In this document: positions 23,901 through 38,900 of the stretch, piece by piece | Layout: each line of letters begins with the position of its first letter | Numbering within the stretch: the stretch's first letter is position 1 | Made by a program: the position numbers and the translations under genes | Notes under the pieces: model-generated | The model's database searches: none | Told to the model about the DNA's origin: nothing | What the model saw: only the letters and a program-made list of their open reading frames with translations | Assembly (NCBI RefSeq): GCF_964355755.1 | Contig: NC_092670.1 | Coordinates: 26,649,795 to 26,713,794 of the forward strand | DNA from: Antedon mediterranea | Lineage: Eukaryota; Echinodermata; Crinoidea; Comatulida; Antedonidae | DNA: 64,000 nt | Direction of reading: 5' to 3'

Positions 23901-26900
23901 ACCAAATGTGATTGACCAAATTGAGTTTTTAGTATGTTTAACACCTGATCATATCCCTTGTCTACTTAACAATGTACAAGCTTCAATAAATGCCTTTGCT
24001 TCACCAGTACAGTAGAATTCAGTTTCATTATTAATATTACTAAGTTTAGAAGCTAAATTAGTTTCAAAATTTAAAATGAAATACCAATATTCACTTGAAT
24101 CATCGCGTGTGGCTCCAGGGGAAGGATTGATCGCTAAAATAATGTTTGAATTAGCTTACAACATTTCTTAGGTAATTTTTTTAATGAAATGTATAGTGTA
24201 CTTGCTTGACGAATCCTTTGTCCATTAAATCATATAATAAGTTGTAATGTGTCCATAAATTAATTATTCTACTTGCGTAAGCCTAGCTTGTGGTGTGTAG
24301 CAAACGGCAAAAATGCCATTGCCATGCTCTCCACCACCACAGACTACAAAGAGAGATCCATTCAGCCGACGTCGCATCCGTTCGTTGTTTTGTAGAAACA
24401 ACAATAATTTGGAGTACATTAATTATGGGGGTGTTCACTATCCAAGAGCCTATTAAACATGTGCGTCACCCACTGTGTAACAATACAATAATTTATTTAC
24501 ATCTCTAAATTTACAATCGCATATTCTGTAATTTTACTAAACGCTATTCAATTGTTGTTTGACATTCATCACGGAGGCGAAATACATTCGCCTCATCACT
24601 CTCAATGCTACAAATGCTTCATGAATGTCCTCCAGTTCCACAACTTGTTTTTCTGATTTTTGGATCAACTTTATTATTTTTTGGCATCTAGATGTTCATC
24701 TTCTTGCGACAACACCTTTATAATATTGAATGTCCTCGTCAAATGACCCTTTTTATTTCTCTGACTTATCTTTATTGCAGCCTTCCTTTCCTCCATTACG
24801 ATAAATTGTCCAAATGCCTTTGTTTAACACAAACAATTCAAACTAGAATTTAATTTGTCACTTTGACGAATTATAGGTTATCATTTTTATAATTTTACTG
24901 ATATTTAATTTGTTTTTAAACATGCACATACGTTAAATATGACTGCAAAATATTGATTTATGCAATCCTATTACCTGATGCATGCTTACAGTGCTGATTG
25001 GTACCTATTATGTGTCATAGCATATACACTCTATACGGTAGAGTGTACTGTATATCTATACAGTGTGACATAGGTGAAATTACGGGAACCACATCATGTT
25101 CTAATTTTTGGGTATGACGACGTCAAAATAAACTTGAAGATCACAATTTCGAAAGATAATGAATTGAGCAAAAAATTTGGAAGAAAATTTGTCACATATA
25201 AGCGCACTGCGCGCTCTTTGAAATTTGTATAAATTTGACGAAAGAGAGAAAAAAACTGCTTCAACATCCGATAGGCTTTTAATTTTTATATGAATTCATA
25301 TCTTTCTTTCATCAGGTTGGACAGTATAATCTTTATACATGTTACATACAGTGTAGAATAGGTGAAATTACGAGACCCGCCATTTATTCCAATTTTTACC
25401 ATGACAACGGTATTAACGTATAGAAGAAATTTAAATACGTAAAATATAGATGCGCGCTCTTTTAAATTTGATGAACTATGACGCAAAATATGAAAATACA
25501 ACTTTTTTTATTCAACTGGCCATGTGATGCGAATATGTTCCGTTGACATAAGTTGTATCAAAGTAGTCAAGAAAGTCCTCTAATACTTCAGGTGAATTTT
25601 CCCGTAGGTGCTGCATACCTTCTTTGACCTAGATAAAACAAAGATTATTTGTGAGTAAAGTAGAATGATCAATGTTCCGGATAATTCTTATTTGAAATCA
25701 TGTAAGAGTCATTTTTATGTTTTAAAGTTATGGTGCTACAGTATGAATGAATGTTCAAATTAAATTTATAAAAGAAATCAAATAAAAGGGACATGACAAC
25801 ATAGCTTGTAGAACAATTAGATTGTAAAGAAACATTATAAATGAACAAGTAAAAAATCACCATCTTGAAATGCATAATTCTATGTGAACGGAAGTTGGAA
25901 ATTAAACAGATAAATATAAAATATATTATAAAGATAACATACCTTATCTGGAGGCAGGAAAGCAAGACCATCTACCATTTCACAGAACTGCTGGATTTGC
26001 TCGTCTTCCATGTACATTGAAGCAAGGCCAAGTGTCTGCAGCTTTCTCCATGAAGATTGTGTCAAGTGGTAAAAACATTCATGAATGTTGGTGTTCTCTC
26101 CAAAAACTGAATAAAGTTCCCCCATCATGCTAACTTCAAAGTCCATATTTATTAAGGTTGGGTTTGGTACATAACCTAGTAGTCTACATTGATCAACAAT
26201 GGCAGTAAGAAATTGTTTGTAATGTTCTTGCAATTTTGATGTAAGTAGCGCATATACAGTTGTTATCGAATTGTCTTCTAACTCAACGCGAATTACATAC
26301 AATTGCTTATAGAGTTTTGGGCTGGTTTTAAATGTTCCATCCATAAACCAGATTGTTGAATTGCATAGGTGACGCAAACCATCCGAAGTTGCAAAAACTG
26401 TGACACGGTCATTATTACCAATGATAGCATCATGGATTAGAAAGTCTCTGTCATCAAAAGTTTTCATCCATTCACCATCAATGACTGGTCTTCCAGCGAT
26501 TGTGGCTGACCAGGGTGACTTTTACTTCTTTTGATTCTGATGTTTCTTTTTAGACTTTCTGCACAAGTCATAGTAACACGAACATTGAGTGGTTGTTTGT
26601 GCCATCTCATCAATGACTATCTGAGCTGGAGTTGCTCTAGAAGTTGTAGCTTTATCCATAATATTATGTCTTACTTTCTCTGCATGAGCTTTTATGATGT
26701 TAGCTGCATGATTGTGTTCCGATACATACTGCACTTCGGCCATATCGATGTCTGTCCGTAGTACACCTTTGCAAGCAAACTTTCTACGTGAAGAACACTC
26801 CCAAATTATCGAACTTCTGTTAGACTTACGTTTAGTATAAAGATAACCATCATAGCATAATTTGCGACCTCCCTTATTATTTGTAATGAACTCCATTTTG

Positions 26901-29900
26901 AATTGATTGGTATTTTGACAATGTGCCTTATTTAAACATAACATTACAATGGCATAAAATTTATTATGAATCTTAACTAAGTAGGAAGTGTTTGATGTTT
27001 TGGCAGTGGCATTTGGAAGAGGTAACATGAAAAGTGTAGGCATCCCTTTGATTAGCTTTGATATTGTTTCTAAATAACACCTACACCCAAATTGCTATTC
27101 ATAATAACACAATTTAATAAAAATTGATTGTTCAGCACTCCCACTTTACAATGGTAAAGTCCATTGTTGGGTGGCTTTTTACAGGGGTGGCTTTTTTCCG
27201 ATTTCTCCACCCTCTATTCACCAGCCTTGTGCCTCTTGTTTCTTTTATTCCTGTCCACTCAGGCAGCGCTTGCCTGACCATATCTATCTATCTATCTATC
27301 TTTGTCCAAGTACCTTCACTTGCACTGATAAAGGGCTAAGTGTTGCCCGAAAGCTCTACTATTCTGGCTGTTTTACTTTATCGTTTTGATTTAGCTTTTC
27401 GCTTTTTTTTTTTATCTCCATTGAGATCCAGCCACTGATAGTGATACCCACAGCATTGTCATTTTTTCAGTATTTTGCCTTTGGATTTATATGTAATTTC
27501 TCATTCTCACAGATTTCCTCATCTTTATCGTTTCAAATTAAATACACACATACATACACACCTACATACATACGTATATCTATATATAAATTTACGTAAG
27601 GGCAAAATTCGGTAAATCGCGCCTTACTTTTAGAATTTTTACTCGATGGTATATAAAGTTGGTTCGTACTTTCGGTACTGATTTTAACCACCTGATGTAA
27701 CCCTGTTTACTAATTAAATTAAGTTAGATAATTAGTTATTGACGATTAAAACGAATTTAGGTTCAACGATTTGCCCCAAATAGGGGTGTTTTCCGATCGT
27801 GGTATACACTGTCTAATGGATGTCCATCTTGAAAAATACCCGCCACAAAAATGCGAGGAGGCTTCGCATTTTCCTATCTCCTCCTACGATAATTGTTTTT
27901 AATAGCTGAAAACCGGTTGAACAGCTCGAGTACAGTATCATAATGTTGAAGACAGGCCGATTTTCTTTAAAAAATACTATTTTGATAGATTTAATATACG
28001 TTTATGCAAATGTATTGATTTGAAATGAATGGAACATTCCAATCTCTGTTCCACAAGTGTCTATTCCCTCAGGCGTCGTAAAGGCAAGTACTGCATACTC
28101 ATAACACAAATTCGATCCATTTTTTTTTCAATCTGTGCTGCAGAGGTTGGATATAGATTTTTTTTAAAGGATAATGAGCTAGCGTTTTCAGTCGCCGTAT
28201 ATTATGTACAAATCTTTATTATTGCAGTTAAACCACCCACGTGACATCATCACCCTTCCCTCACTGGCATGAGTAGCGTTGTAAAGCCAGTAGAGGATAG
28301 GCCTACGGTCCCCCTACGGTGCATCACATGCCCTAAACGCAGAACAACTTTGGTATGAATTGGCTCTAAGAAACAATTGAAAACCATTAGGCCTACTAAT
28401 TAAGTTGAGTTAGATAATTTAATATTTATTGACGATTAAATCGAATTTATGATTTGCCACGAATAGGGGTGGTTTTCACAAATTGTTTTCCATTATATAA
28501 ACATATTATACACGTCGTAGTGATGTATCGTTACATGTACTATACTATTTCAATCGACTAGGACGGTGATAGTTTCAACAAAGTATTACATCGCAATGTT
28601 TTACTGTGTTTAGTGGTATATTATTTGTAAAACATGAAAACAATTAATATTTCGTTACTACATGGATAAAGAATATATTTAAAAATTGTTCCTCTTTGCA
28701 CCCATCCTCTTTCCCATCCCTCAACCCTAATGTTACATACAAAACACAAATTAAGTTTGTTTAAATTTGACTTAAACAATTGGTCTCATTTTGTGACAAG
28801 TTTCTCTTTCGGAAGTAATTCCCAGGGTGCTAATTTTAGTTCAGTACATAAATCACAGTGTCTATTTATTCGTTCCTGTAAACGACACGTATTATTGTCC
28901 TGCGGTACGTACATTTGAAATCGCCAGTTTTTTAACGCTGAAATTATTATGTATTCGAGAACCATCTGTGGGCACGACCTAGATGGTACGCGAGCGAAGC
29001 GAGCGTACCATCTAGTATATATATATAAAGCTTCTGAAAATGTTATTTATAATATATTGTGTTAAAACAATTTGATTTGTAATCTGGGATTTCTTCTCAA
29101 TTCAGACATTTCCATGAAGCAAATGTTAACATGCAAAATTATCAAAGATTGTTCATAGCATCTCAAGAACGTTATGACAAGCTTGTAAACCTAGCTAGTA
29201 GTGGAGGTGCCTATAGTTTGAAAAGTGAAACAGAGTAAGTTAATATTTGTATGTTTGGTTACTTCTTTTATAAAATTTGTCTCATCTTACCTTTGCACAT
29301 AATAAAATACTTTTATTTACATTGTACTGATGACATTTTAATCAGTTTCTGAATTGCCCAAAAGAGTTTTGTGGAATTTGGCATTATTTTGGATGATGGA
29401 AACTATTCTGTATTTTAAACAATATATATCAAAAAGTTGGCGGGCTAATATCGGTATTACCAAAAAAAAAATACAAGGAATTAAAAATATTCCAACTTAA
29501 AATATTCCATAGAATTTGCATTTTGTAAGAAAATACCTTCTAGTACCACCTATAGCCCCCAAAACATCACTCTAAAATGAAAAAAAAAAATCCATTTCGG
29601 GTCCATTTTAATTTATTCATCTAAGATCTCTTCTTTTTTTTTGGCCAGCAGCAGCAGTGATGTGTTTGAATCAGCAGATGAATCAAACACACCTATTAAT
29701 CAACGAGTTGTCGGCAGTTACAATATGTTGAAAAGCACAGGTAAGCAATTATTGTGTATATTAAGAGACATATGTCCATATTTAAAAAAAAAGGATTTTG
29801 ATAAAGAAACTGAAAACAAATTTTGAAAACAAATTATTTACTAAACCAACAATATTTATCTACAAGAAAAAGTTAGTACTCTACATTAACTTCAGTAACT

Positions 29901-32900
29901 AATTGTCCAAACAGTTAATAGATGTTAAATAAGCGACTGTAAAATTTAACAGTTAAACTTTCTTTGTTGAACATACTAGAAGCCTTCACTGTTTAACACA
30001 AAGTTATAGTTTTCACTGAAGGTGTATGCCTAACATTCATTGTTGACATTTTCTAAATATATTTTCCTCTTAATTTATAAGTGTAATACCCTTTTCACAT
30101 CTGTCAAAAAAGTAACAAGTTGTAACCAGGTTCGTGTAGTGTAAAAGAAATTTATGAAAAACACACCAGCAAGGAGGCCTGTTCTTTCATGAATGAAATG
30201 ATTTGTACCTCAAAAACATTCATTGTTTGTATATGCCGAAACCGGAAAATTGAAGGGTAGAGGATTATCTGTGAACAACCGTTGGTGTAACAACGTCAGA
30301 GGTGTGTCTACTATGTGTGATAAAAACATTGAACTGATGTGTCTTGCCTTTCGTCCTTTTTATCTTCCGCGAGAATTCAACAAACTTTTTGTGACATTAG
30401 TTTATACAGGCAAATGCTGAAAACGGCGCTAGTTCATTATCAGACATGATTCACGAGATCTCTGAAAAGTCCCCCCAATTCCCTCAAGTTGGTTTTAGGT
30501 GATATTAACCATTGCGATAAAGCGATTACCGATCTACTTCCACATTTTGCCAAATGTGTTGATAAACCCACAAGAGGTAATAATATTCTTGACCAATGCT
30601 ACTGCTCGGTTCCAGATGCCTATAAATGTCTGATTAGTTTCAGTATTACCAACTCAGATCACAGTGTAGTTCAACTTCTTCTGAGTTATATACAGCACGC
30701 AAATTGTTGTAAAGGTCTGGAGCAAGGAAGCGATTGAAAGTTTACAAGATTGCTTTGAATGTACAAACTGGTGGGAATTTTTTGTTGATAATGTTGAACT
30801 TTCGGCTAATGTTATTAATTATCGCTGGATACTCCTGAAAAAGAATCTAATTTAAATAAATGTTATGCTATGTTTGAAGATGCAAATGGTAATGTCCCAC
30901 CCAATGACTCATCTATTGCTCGTCATATAAACAATTACTTAGGTATTGGATGGGTCATTATTGATAAGCAGGATGTGCTTAAACAATTCAGGAGAGTTAA
31001 CAAAAGGAAAGCTTGTGGGCCTGATGGCATTTGTGCTAGGATTTGTTATGAATGTGCCAATCAACTTGATATTCCATTTAGTAATTGATTTCAATTGTCT
31101 ATGGACATGCATATGATTCCTAGGTGTTGAAAGTAAGCTGTTATTGTACCTATGGCTAAGAAGGCCTTCTGAGCTAAATGACTTTCGCCCGGTTGTGTTT
31201 AGAACGTATCATCTGTAAATATTTATTATGTTCATTATCTCCGATTATTGATCCATCGCAGTTCGCGTATCAGCCACTTAAATGTGCTGATAAAGCTGTG
31301 AATTTAGTTCAACTGATAAATTAAATTGTTATGCCCGTGCTACTTTTGTAGACTTTTCATCAGCGTTTCACACTACGCAACCGTCTATCTTATTTGAGAA
31401 ACTGTATAACTTGAGGTTAATCCATATTTAATTTCCTGGATTAGTTTTATATTTAAGGGAACGAACTGTCTATTTGATGTTATTACCATAAATGTTGGTT
31501 CTCCTCAAGGTTATTGAAGTCACCTCTGTTGTATGTATACTATATACGATTGTAAATCCCATTACCCGAATACCTATTTGCTTAAATATGCAGATGACAC
31601 AGTAATTGTAGGACTGATGCACGGTGATAACAAAATTCACTATCAAAGAATCCGTCTATGATTTTTAGTTTTGACTGAAGATTGCTTTATTCAGTAGTGG
31701 TTGCACAGTTAGCTAGTGGTTACGCCTTTCACTGAGGATTGCTTTATTCATTGGTGGTTACGTTTGCTGGTGGGTACACCCGTTAGCCAGTGGTTAAGAC
31801 TACTGGTGGTTACCCTCTTAGCCAGTGGATACGTTTATTGGTGGATACCCCGATAGCCGGTGGTTACGTTGCTGGTGGGTTCACCCGTTAGCCATTGGTT
31901 AAGACTACCTACCGGTGGTTACCCTGTGTATATGCTTACTGGTGGATAACCCGATAGCTAGTGGTTGTGCAGAAACTGGTGATGCTGGTTAAAGATGTAG
32001 ATCAAAGTCCTTGGAACAAAACAGTTATTTGTACATATTATCTAATTTTATCTAATTAATCATAATTCTAATCATTTTCTGCTGTTGATCATTATTCTGG
32101 GGAAACAATAAAATGAGGACACCCCAAAATATGTTGCATGTATTTGTTTATTTTGGTTATGTGTTCTGGTGAGAGTGAGAATTCGTTCAAGCTGCAGATT
32201 TTCCTGAAGGGTTGGACCCTATTTAATCAGATTCTTGACTGCAATTTTATTACAATACAATAAATGATGGTTTAAAACCAATTATCATTACAGAAAGTGG
32301 TATTGTTGATGATGAAACTAGTAGCAGTGAAGATAGTTTGGAAAGTAGCACAAATAGTACAGTACTTGGTAAGCAAGCATCAACACCAAAGGTCCAGTTG
32401 ATAATTTCAGATAATATAAAGAGACAAAGTAAAGGGAAGTTCTTTTGATTCTTCAAATGATCTCTAATTATTAAATATAAGAACATGCACTTTCATGAAA
32501 TAGTAAATATAGGAGTATAACCTGCGACAATAACTTTCATCCCCCCTCCAACAGTGGAGATGAACCAGAACATTGAGGTAAACCCCTACTACTGTGTAGA
32601 TTTTGTCACTATAGATTGTGGTTTCTCTGCCTCATCCACTTGACTCGATTAGGATGGCTACATGCACTATATTGTAATAATGATAGAATTTTCCATTTCT
32701 TTTAGCAGCTAATTTGTCTTTAAGTAGAAATCGCGGAAGCCTAAACCATGCAAGACCTCCCAAAACAACTAGTAATGACAGTGCATTAAGGAGACATGGA
32801 ATGGTGGATCTAATGGGTAAATATTAATTATTATATTCCACACTTTTCATTTCACGGTTGGTAGATAGCCGTGGTGTATTTATTGCCATGCTTGCGAACT

Positions 32901-35900
32901 ATCCCACCCTTAAACTGTGCATGTCTGTTTCATCCGCAATGTTAATAACAATTTGATTTATGATGCACGGATGTGGTGTTACAAATATAGTCAACTTGTG
33001 TTTCACCTATAAAGGCGATATCTGTTAAATTATATTATACAAATAATAATTGTTTATGAGTGCAATGATATAATTAATTTCAAGAGGTGATAGATGTTTT
33101 ACATAACATCTGAATATATTTTTGTCATTTCATTCAGATTTATTGAATGAAAGGCCTGTGCCTAGCCTAGGCTACAATGATTCAGATTGAAACGTAGCCC
33201 TAGGATAGGCTTTTTTTATTCTCTTTATGCACTTCATTAATATTCGTAAACTAGAGCACCGTTTCACAACATGCCTTTCGAAACAAAGCTAGGGCATTAA
33301 CACGTGTTTGTGTCACACAGACAGCTAGCTATTGTCTTTTAACTGTCAAAACAAAACTTTTGTGTCATACACGAAGTAATCCATTTTGAGAAATACCCAT
33401 AATACACAGCAAACAATCAGCATGTGGTCAATCATTGATAACCAGCCATTCACACTGCCAATCCACTAGGCCTACCTGTTTTATTTAAATGTGGGAACAT
33501 AGGGCTGCTACTGTAACATTGTGTCAATAATTAATTTTTCGCTCTCTACTAAAGTATTGGCCGTTTCCACAGAAACAATATTGCATCATGTTGAACTTCA
33601 ATTGTATTTTTCGCGCTCGACTACACTCAGGTTTCTTGACATAGGCCTGTTTTTGGTACTTTATCATAAAATAGTGCGTTATTATTTATTTATTATTTAT
33701 GTTGTTTCGGGTTGTGTCATACATACATGTTTTTTTTTAATGAATATTGCTACAGTTATTACAAAATAAACTACAATGTTAGTTACATACGTCCATTATA
33801 TTAATAATTTCACAATATTTGTAAAATGTATAGTGTGGTAAACCGCCCATGTACTTCCCTCCTCGCACACAATTTGTTAAAATTGGCACCAAAAGAAGCC
33901 GCTTGTTAATTTAGTTACCAATAGTAGTTGTCCAGGGGATAATTGTCCTAAGCTGTAGTTAGTTGTCCTAGAGGGTAGTTGTTCTAGAGGTTAGTTGTTC
34001 TAGAGGGTAGTTGTTCTAGGGGTAGTTGTTCTAGAGGGTAGTTGTTCTAGAGGGTGATTGTTCTGGGGGTAGTTGTTCTAGAGGGTAGTTGTTCTAGGGG
34101 TAGTTGTTCTAGAGGGTAGTTGTCCTAGAGGGTAGTTGTTCTAGAGGGTGATTGTTCGGGGGTAGTTGTTCTAGGGGTAGTTGTTCTAGAGGGTAGTTGT
34201 CCTAGAGGGTAGTTGTTCTAGGGGTAGTTGTCCTAGAGGGTGATTGTTCTAGAGGGTAGTTGTTCTAGGGGTAGTTGTTCTAGAGGGTAGTTGTCCTAGA
34301 GGGTAGTTGTTCTAGAGGGTGATTGTTCTAGAGGGTGATTGTTCTAGAGGGTGATTGTTCTAGAGGGTAGTTGTTCTAGAGGGTAGTTGTTCTAGAGGGT
34401 AGTTGTCCTAGAGGGTAGTTGTCCTAGAGGGTAGTTGTCCTAGAGGGTAGTTGTTCTAGAGGGTAGTTGTTCTAGAGGGTAGTTGTTCTAGAGGGTAGTT
34501 GTCCTAGAGGTTAGTTGTTCTAGAGGGTAGTTGTCCTAGAGGGTAGTTGTCCTAGAGGGTAGTTGTTCTAGAGGGTAGTTGTTCTAGAGGGTAGTTGTTC
34601 TAGAGGGTGATTGTTCTAGAGGGTAGTTGTTCTAGAGGGTAGTTGTTCTAGAGGGTAGTTGTTCTAGAGGGTAGTTGTTCTAGAGGGTAGTTGTCCTAGA
34701 GGGTAGTTGTCCTAGAGGGTAGTTGTCCTAGAGGGTAGTTGTCCTAGAGGGTAGTTGTTCTAGAGGGTAGTTGTCCTAGAGGGTAGTTGTCCTAGAGGTT
34801 AGTTGTCCTAGAGGTTAGTTGTCCTAGAGGGTAGTTGTTCTAGAGGGTAGTTGTTCTAGAGGGTGATTGTTCTAGAGGGTGATTGTTCTAGGGGTAGTTG
34901 TTCTAGAGGGTAGTTGTCCTAGAGGGTAGTTGTTCTAGGGGTAGTTGTCCTAGAGGGTAGTTGTCCTAGAGGGCGATTGTTCTAGGGGGTAGTTGTTCTA
35001 GAGGGTAGTTGTTCTAGAGGGTAGTTGTCCTAGAGGGTAGTTGTTCTAGGGGTAGTTGTTCTAGAGGTTAGTTGTTCTAGAGGTTAGTTGTTCTAGAGGG
35101 TAGTTGTCCTAGAGGGTAGTTGTTCTAGGGGTAGTTGTTCTAGAGGGTAGTTGTCCTAGAGGGTAGTTGTTCTAGGGGTAGTTGTCCTAGAGGGTAGTTG
35201 TTCTAGAGGGTAGTTGTTCTAGAGGGTAGTTGTTCTAGGGGTAGTTGTTCTAGAGGGTAGTTGTCCTAGAGGGTGATTGTTCTAGGGGTAGTTGTTCTAG
35301 AGGTTAGTTGTTCTAGAGGTTAGTTGTTCTAGAGGTTAGTTGTCCTAGGGAGTAGTTTCCTAGGGTGATAGATGTCCAGGGGGTAGTTGTCCGGGTGGTA
35401 ATTGTCCAGGGGGTAGTTGTCCTAGAGCCGTCACAACATCAATGAATACAAGTTTTACATTCGTTGGAGTGGAGCTGTAGCTTGGTGGTTAACGTGCTTG
35501 CCTTCCAATCCCAAGGTCCCGGGTTCAATCCTGACCTGGTCCCGGGTTCAATCCTGACCTAGTGCAGGGTTGTAACTCATGACTCTTTCAACTCCACTCC
35601 CTAAGCCTCAAATGAGACTTAGTTTATAAGCACGATAAATTATTAAATAGTTTATCCATCCTGTAATTGGCGAGTTACTCGCTGTTGGATGAGTATGAAT
35701 AAAAAAAAAAAAAAAAAAAAAAAAGCTTTAAACAAATGGGGTTACTTTTCAGCCTGCGGTACTATAATAAAATCAACATAGGCATGTTATTACACAAATT
35801 TGTAGTGAATTGCCCATTGGATAGTGTACGATTTTTAAAACTTGACGTGCACGTGTGTTGTTATTTCGCATTTCAATTTCATGAAAATTAAAATTTATCA

Positions 35901-38900
35901 CAAAAAGTATGAAGAAACCAGTAACAAAAACTGTCTTTCTACATTAGTTATGTGCGTTGCACAAAACATTGTATGCTCAAAATGATTTTCAATTTATAAA
36001 CACCTGTGCACGCATAATTTCTTGATGAACATTTTTACATATAGAAAGTTCACTCTTATTAAGTTTTAATAAACAAGAAATATTTCTTACAAAAAACGCT
36101 GCTCACTTATTGAAAAATATTTTTTATTTCAAATGTTTTTGAATGTGTCATTTTATTGTCACATAATAGTTATTTTACCTGAAAAAAATGTAATTTAAAG
36201 CAACAAATACTTAAATTGTCTGTCAGACAATGGTTTTTGGGTTTCTTTTCTTTTTTTATATGTGAATAAATATTATTTTTTTGTTACACTTTACAGAAGT
36301 GAATACTCAATTTCTGTCACTTTAGTTAATTTTATTGCTAAGGTCAAATCTGGGGGTCACTTCATCACCCTAGATATTTCAATTGTGAAGTATCCTATTA
36401 CAAACACAAACTTTAATCGGACTGTTTCGATAATAATTCAATGAATATCTGACAGTGAATATACCAGAAATGCTTAGGGATTTGTAATTTTAGCATGACA
36501 TGTCCTAATAGACTCTTTCCCAGACGTTTTTTGGGTCTACTGTAGCAGCTGGAATCAATAAATCATAGTGGAGTTTCCATTTTCACAAAACTGTCTGTCC
36601 TTAGAACTATAACTGCTGCTTGCTTTAGCTTCTGATTGAGTAGTCCTAATGGGACGTAGCGGGCTAGAGCAGCAGCGTGAAAATGCCTTTTGGCTTTTAA
36701 ATTATGATCAATCATAGAATTTAATAAAATCCCTTGTAAATCACCCGCAACTCTGATCATTGAAAAATAGGAGGTTGTTACGACCAATTTTGGCCTAGCC
36801 CAAAATACCACAAGTAGGTTTGAAACAGAACGACATACACTAACTATGCAGTTGAAGCACAGGCTTGTTTTTATTCTCGTCATATGTTACAATAAACAAG
36901 AACATTCACAACAAAACAAATTATACCAATACTTGAATGGGAGGTACCCGTTCACAATTTGATCTTCATGTGTCTCATTATCGTTTCCCATCGCTACAGA
37001 TGCTCAATCCACGTGAATACAGTTCGCTATCATTTATTCTTAGTTCATTCAACTCCAGATATAAGGCATGACTCTTATCAGTTTCCCTTATCCTTGTTGC
37101 ACATCCAGCAAATAAATAATCCTGCATCAAACATGTCACCTTTTGCAACCCCTGCTGCAAAGCTGTCTGTAACCGATATATAAATATGCTTCACCCTCTG
37201 TCTTATGTGTTAATGCAGATAACCCAAACTCGTTGTGGTGATGATTTCAATTCTATTTATTTATTTATATTATTATTATTATATACTGTTTTCAAATGTC
37301 AATTTGCAGCTGTAAATAAAGTATTGAGTAACCAGTTGTCCCCAGTGGAAGGTGGTTTTAGTGGAGAACGAACTATTCAACGCTCAATCAGTGGGTCATA
37401 TGTTGAAACTAAACGGCGACAGAATAGTTCAACAAGAAACAGACCACGTAAGTTCATTATCACAACCTTATCGTAAATATCTTCCAATGCAACCCCTGAA
37501 TAATGGGTTGTATATAATATTATAACACACCTGAGTATATTACTATCTTCCATTAAACCTTCCGTCATACAATTTTGTTATACGCAAAGTGCAATTTCTA
37601 TCTATCAACACTTGATGTGTAAGCCTGTCGTGGTTGGTGTAGCTGACTTTAGAGGATTTTCAGTTTCAGCGGCTAGAAACAATTCAAATAAAGTATAGTT
37701 TGGGAATTTTTCTTGCATAGCTGGAAGCGACAAATTATTTAAAATGGACCTGAAATGGATTTTCAATTTGCGCGTATCCATATATTTCTGTTTGTGTGTA
37801 CTGTATTTTGTGTATCGTCGTCCGTAATTTATACTTCTAAATATATATTATAATAATAATATATAATATAGCAGAATTAGAGAATAATACTGTATTATTC
37901 AAATAATAAATGTGTACAAATGCCATTATTTGTACCATTAAACACATAAAACATTCATTATTTGTTTTATATAAAATCTAAATATATTCCTGTCATTTAA
38001 TCAGATTGATTGAATCACAATATAAAAGATAGGCCTACAATTGATTCACATTGAACTTTTTTAACATACTTTACATTGCAAAACAATTATAACGTTTGGT
38101 TTTTAAAAATAATATATTAAATGTTATATTATTTTGGATTTTATAATCACACCTACTGCAGTGTTAATAATGTCAACAAACTCCCAAACAATCCTAGGCC
38201 TAGCTAGGCTAATAAAGCGCCTAGGCCTAGCTAGGCCTAGAAAGGCAGTGTTACCATTGCAAAACTTCGCCAGGAAATTGAAACTGTTCTAGGCTAATGT
38301 GTTTTCCAACGATTCCACGTCTTGTAGAGTTGTCCCCATTAATTTTTCAAAATCATACAAACGATCTAAAGCTAATTTAAATGCTTTTTTGGACTAAATT
38401 AGTATGTATATCTTTCCAAAAATTGTGTCAATGTTTGTTATTAGGGACTTTACGAAACACGGGAATCCACAGGACGGTTCTCATGAATATTTTATGCATG
38501 CGCTTTAACAAAGTGGGCTGAGCTTAGCGTGAAATTCCATCACCTTAACTTTTTGAGGACGATAAAGTTGCCATTTTCCCATTTATGGAGAACGACTAGG
38601 CCTAGAAATATTTAAACTTCTAATTTAATCGTTTAATGCAATACATTCTGCGCAGCATTTGAATGCAAGGCTCCTAGCTAGAGCCAAGCAATTCAGAAGG
38701 GCCCCACGCCGCGAGACAGGAGAGGGAAAGAGATACTGTCGGTCGTCTTCGTAACTAATAAAACGGATATGTTGACTGTGCATGCGGTGTATGTATATGT
38801 TTTATGTACCACAAAAGTGAAAAGGGTTCAGGTTTTTGGCTAGATTCAGTTAAAATTATGCTAGATTTTTTCAAAAATATGCAAAAAAAATGCTAGATCG

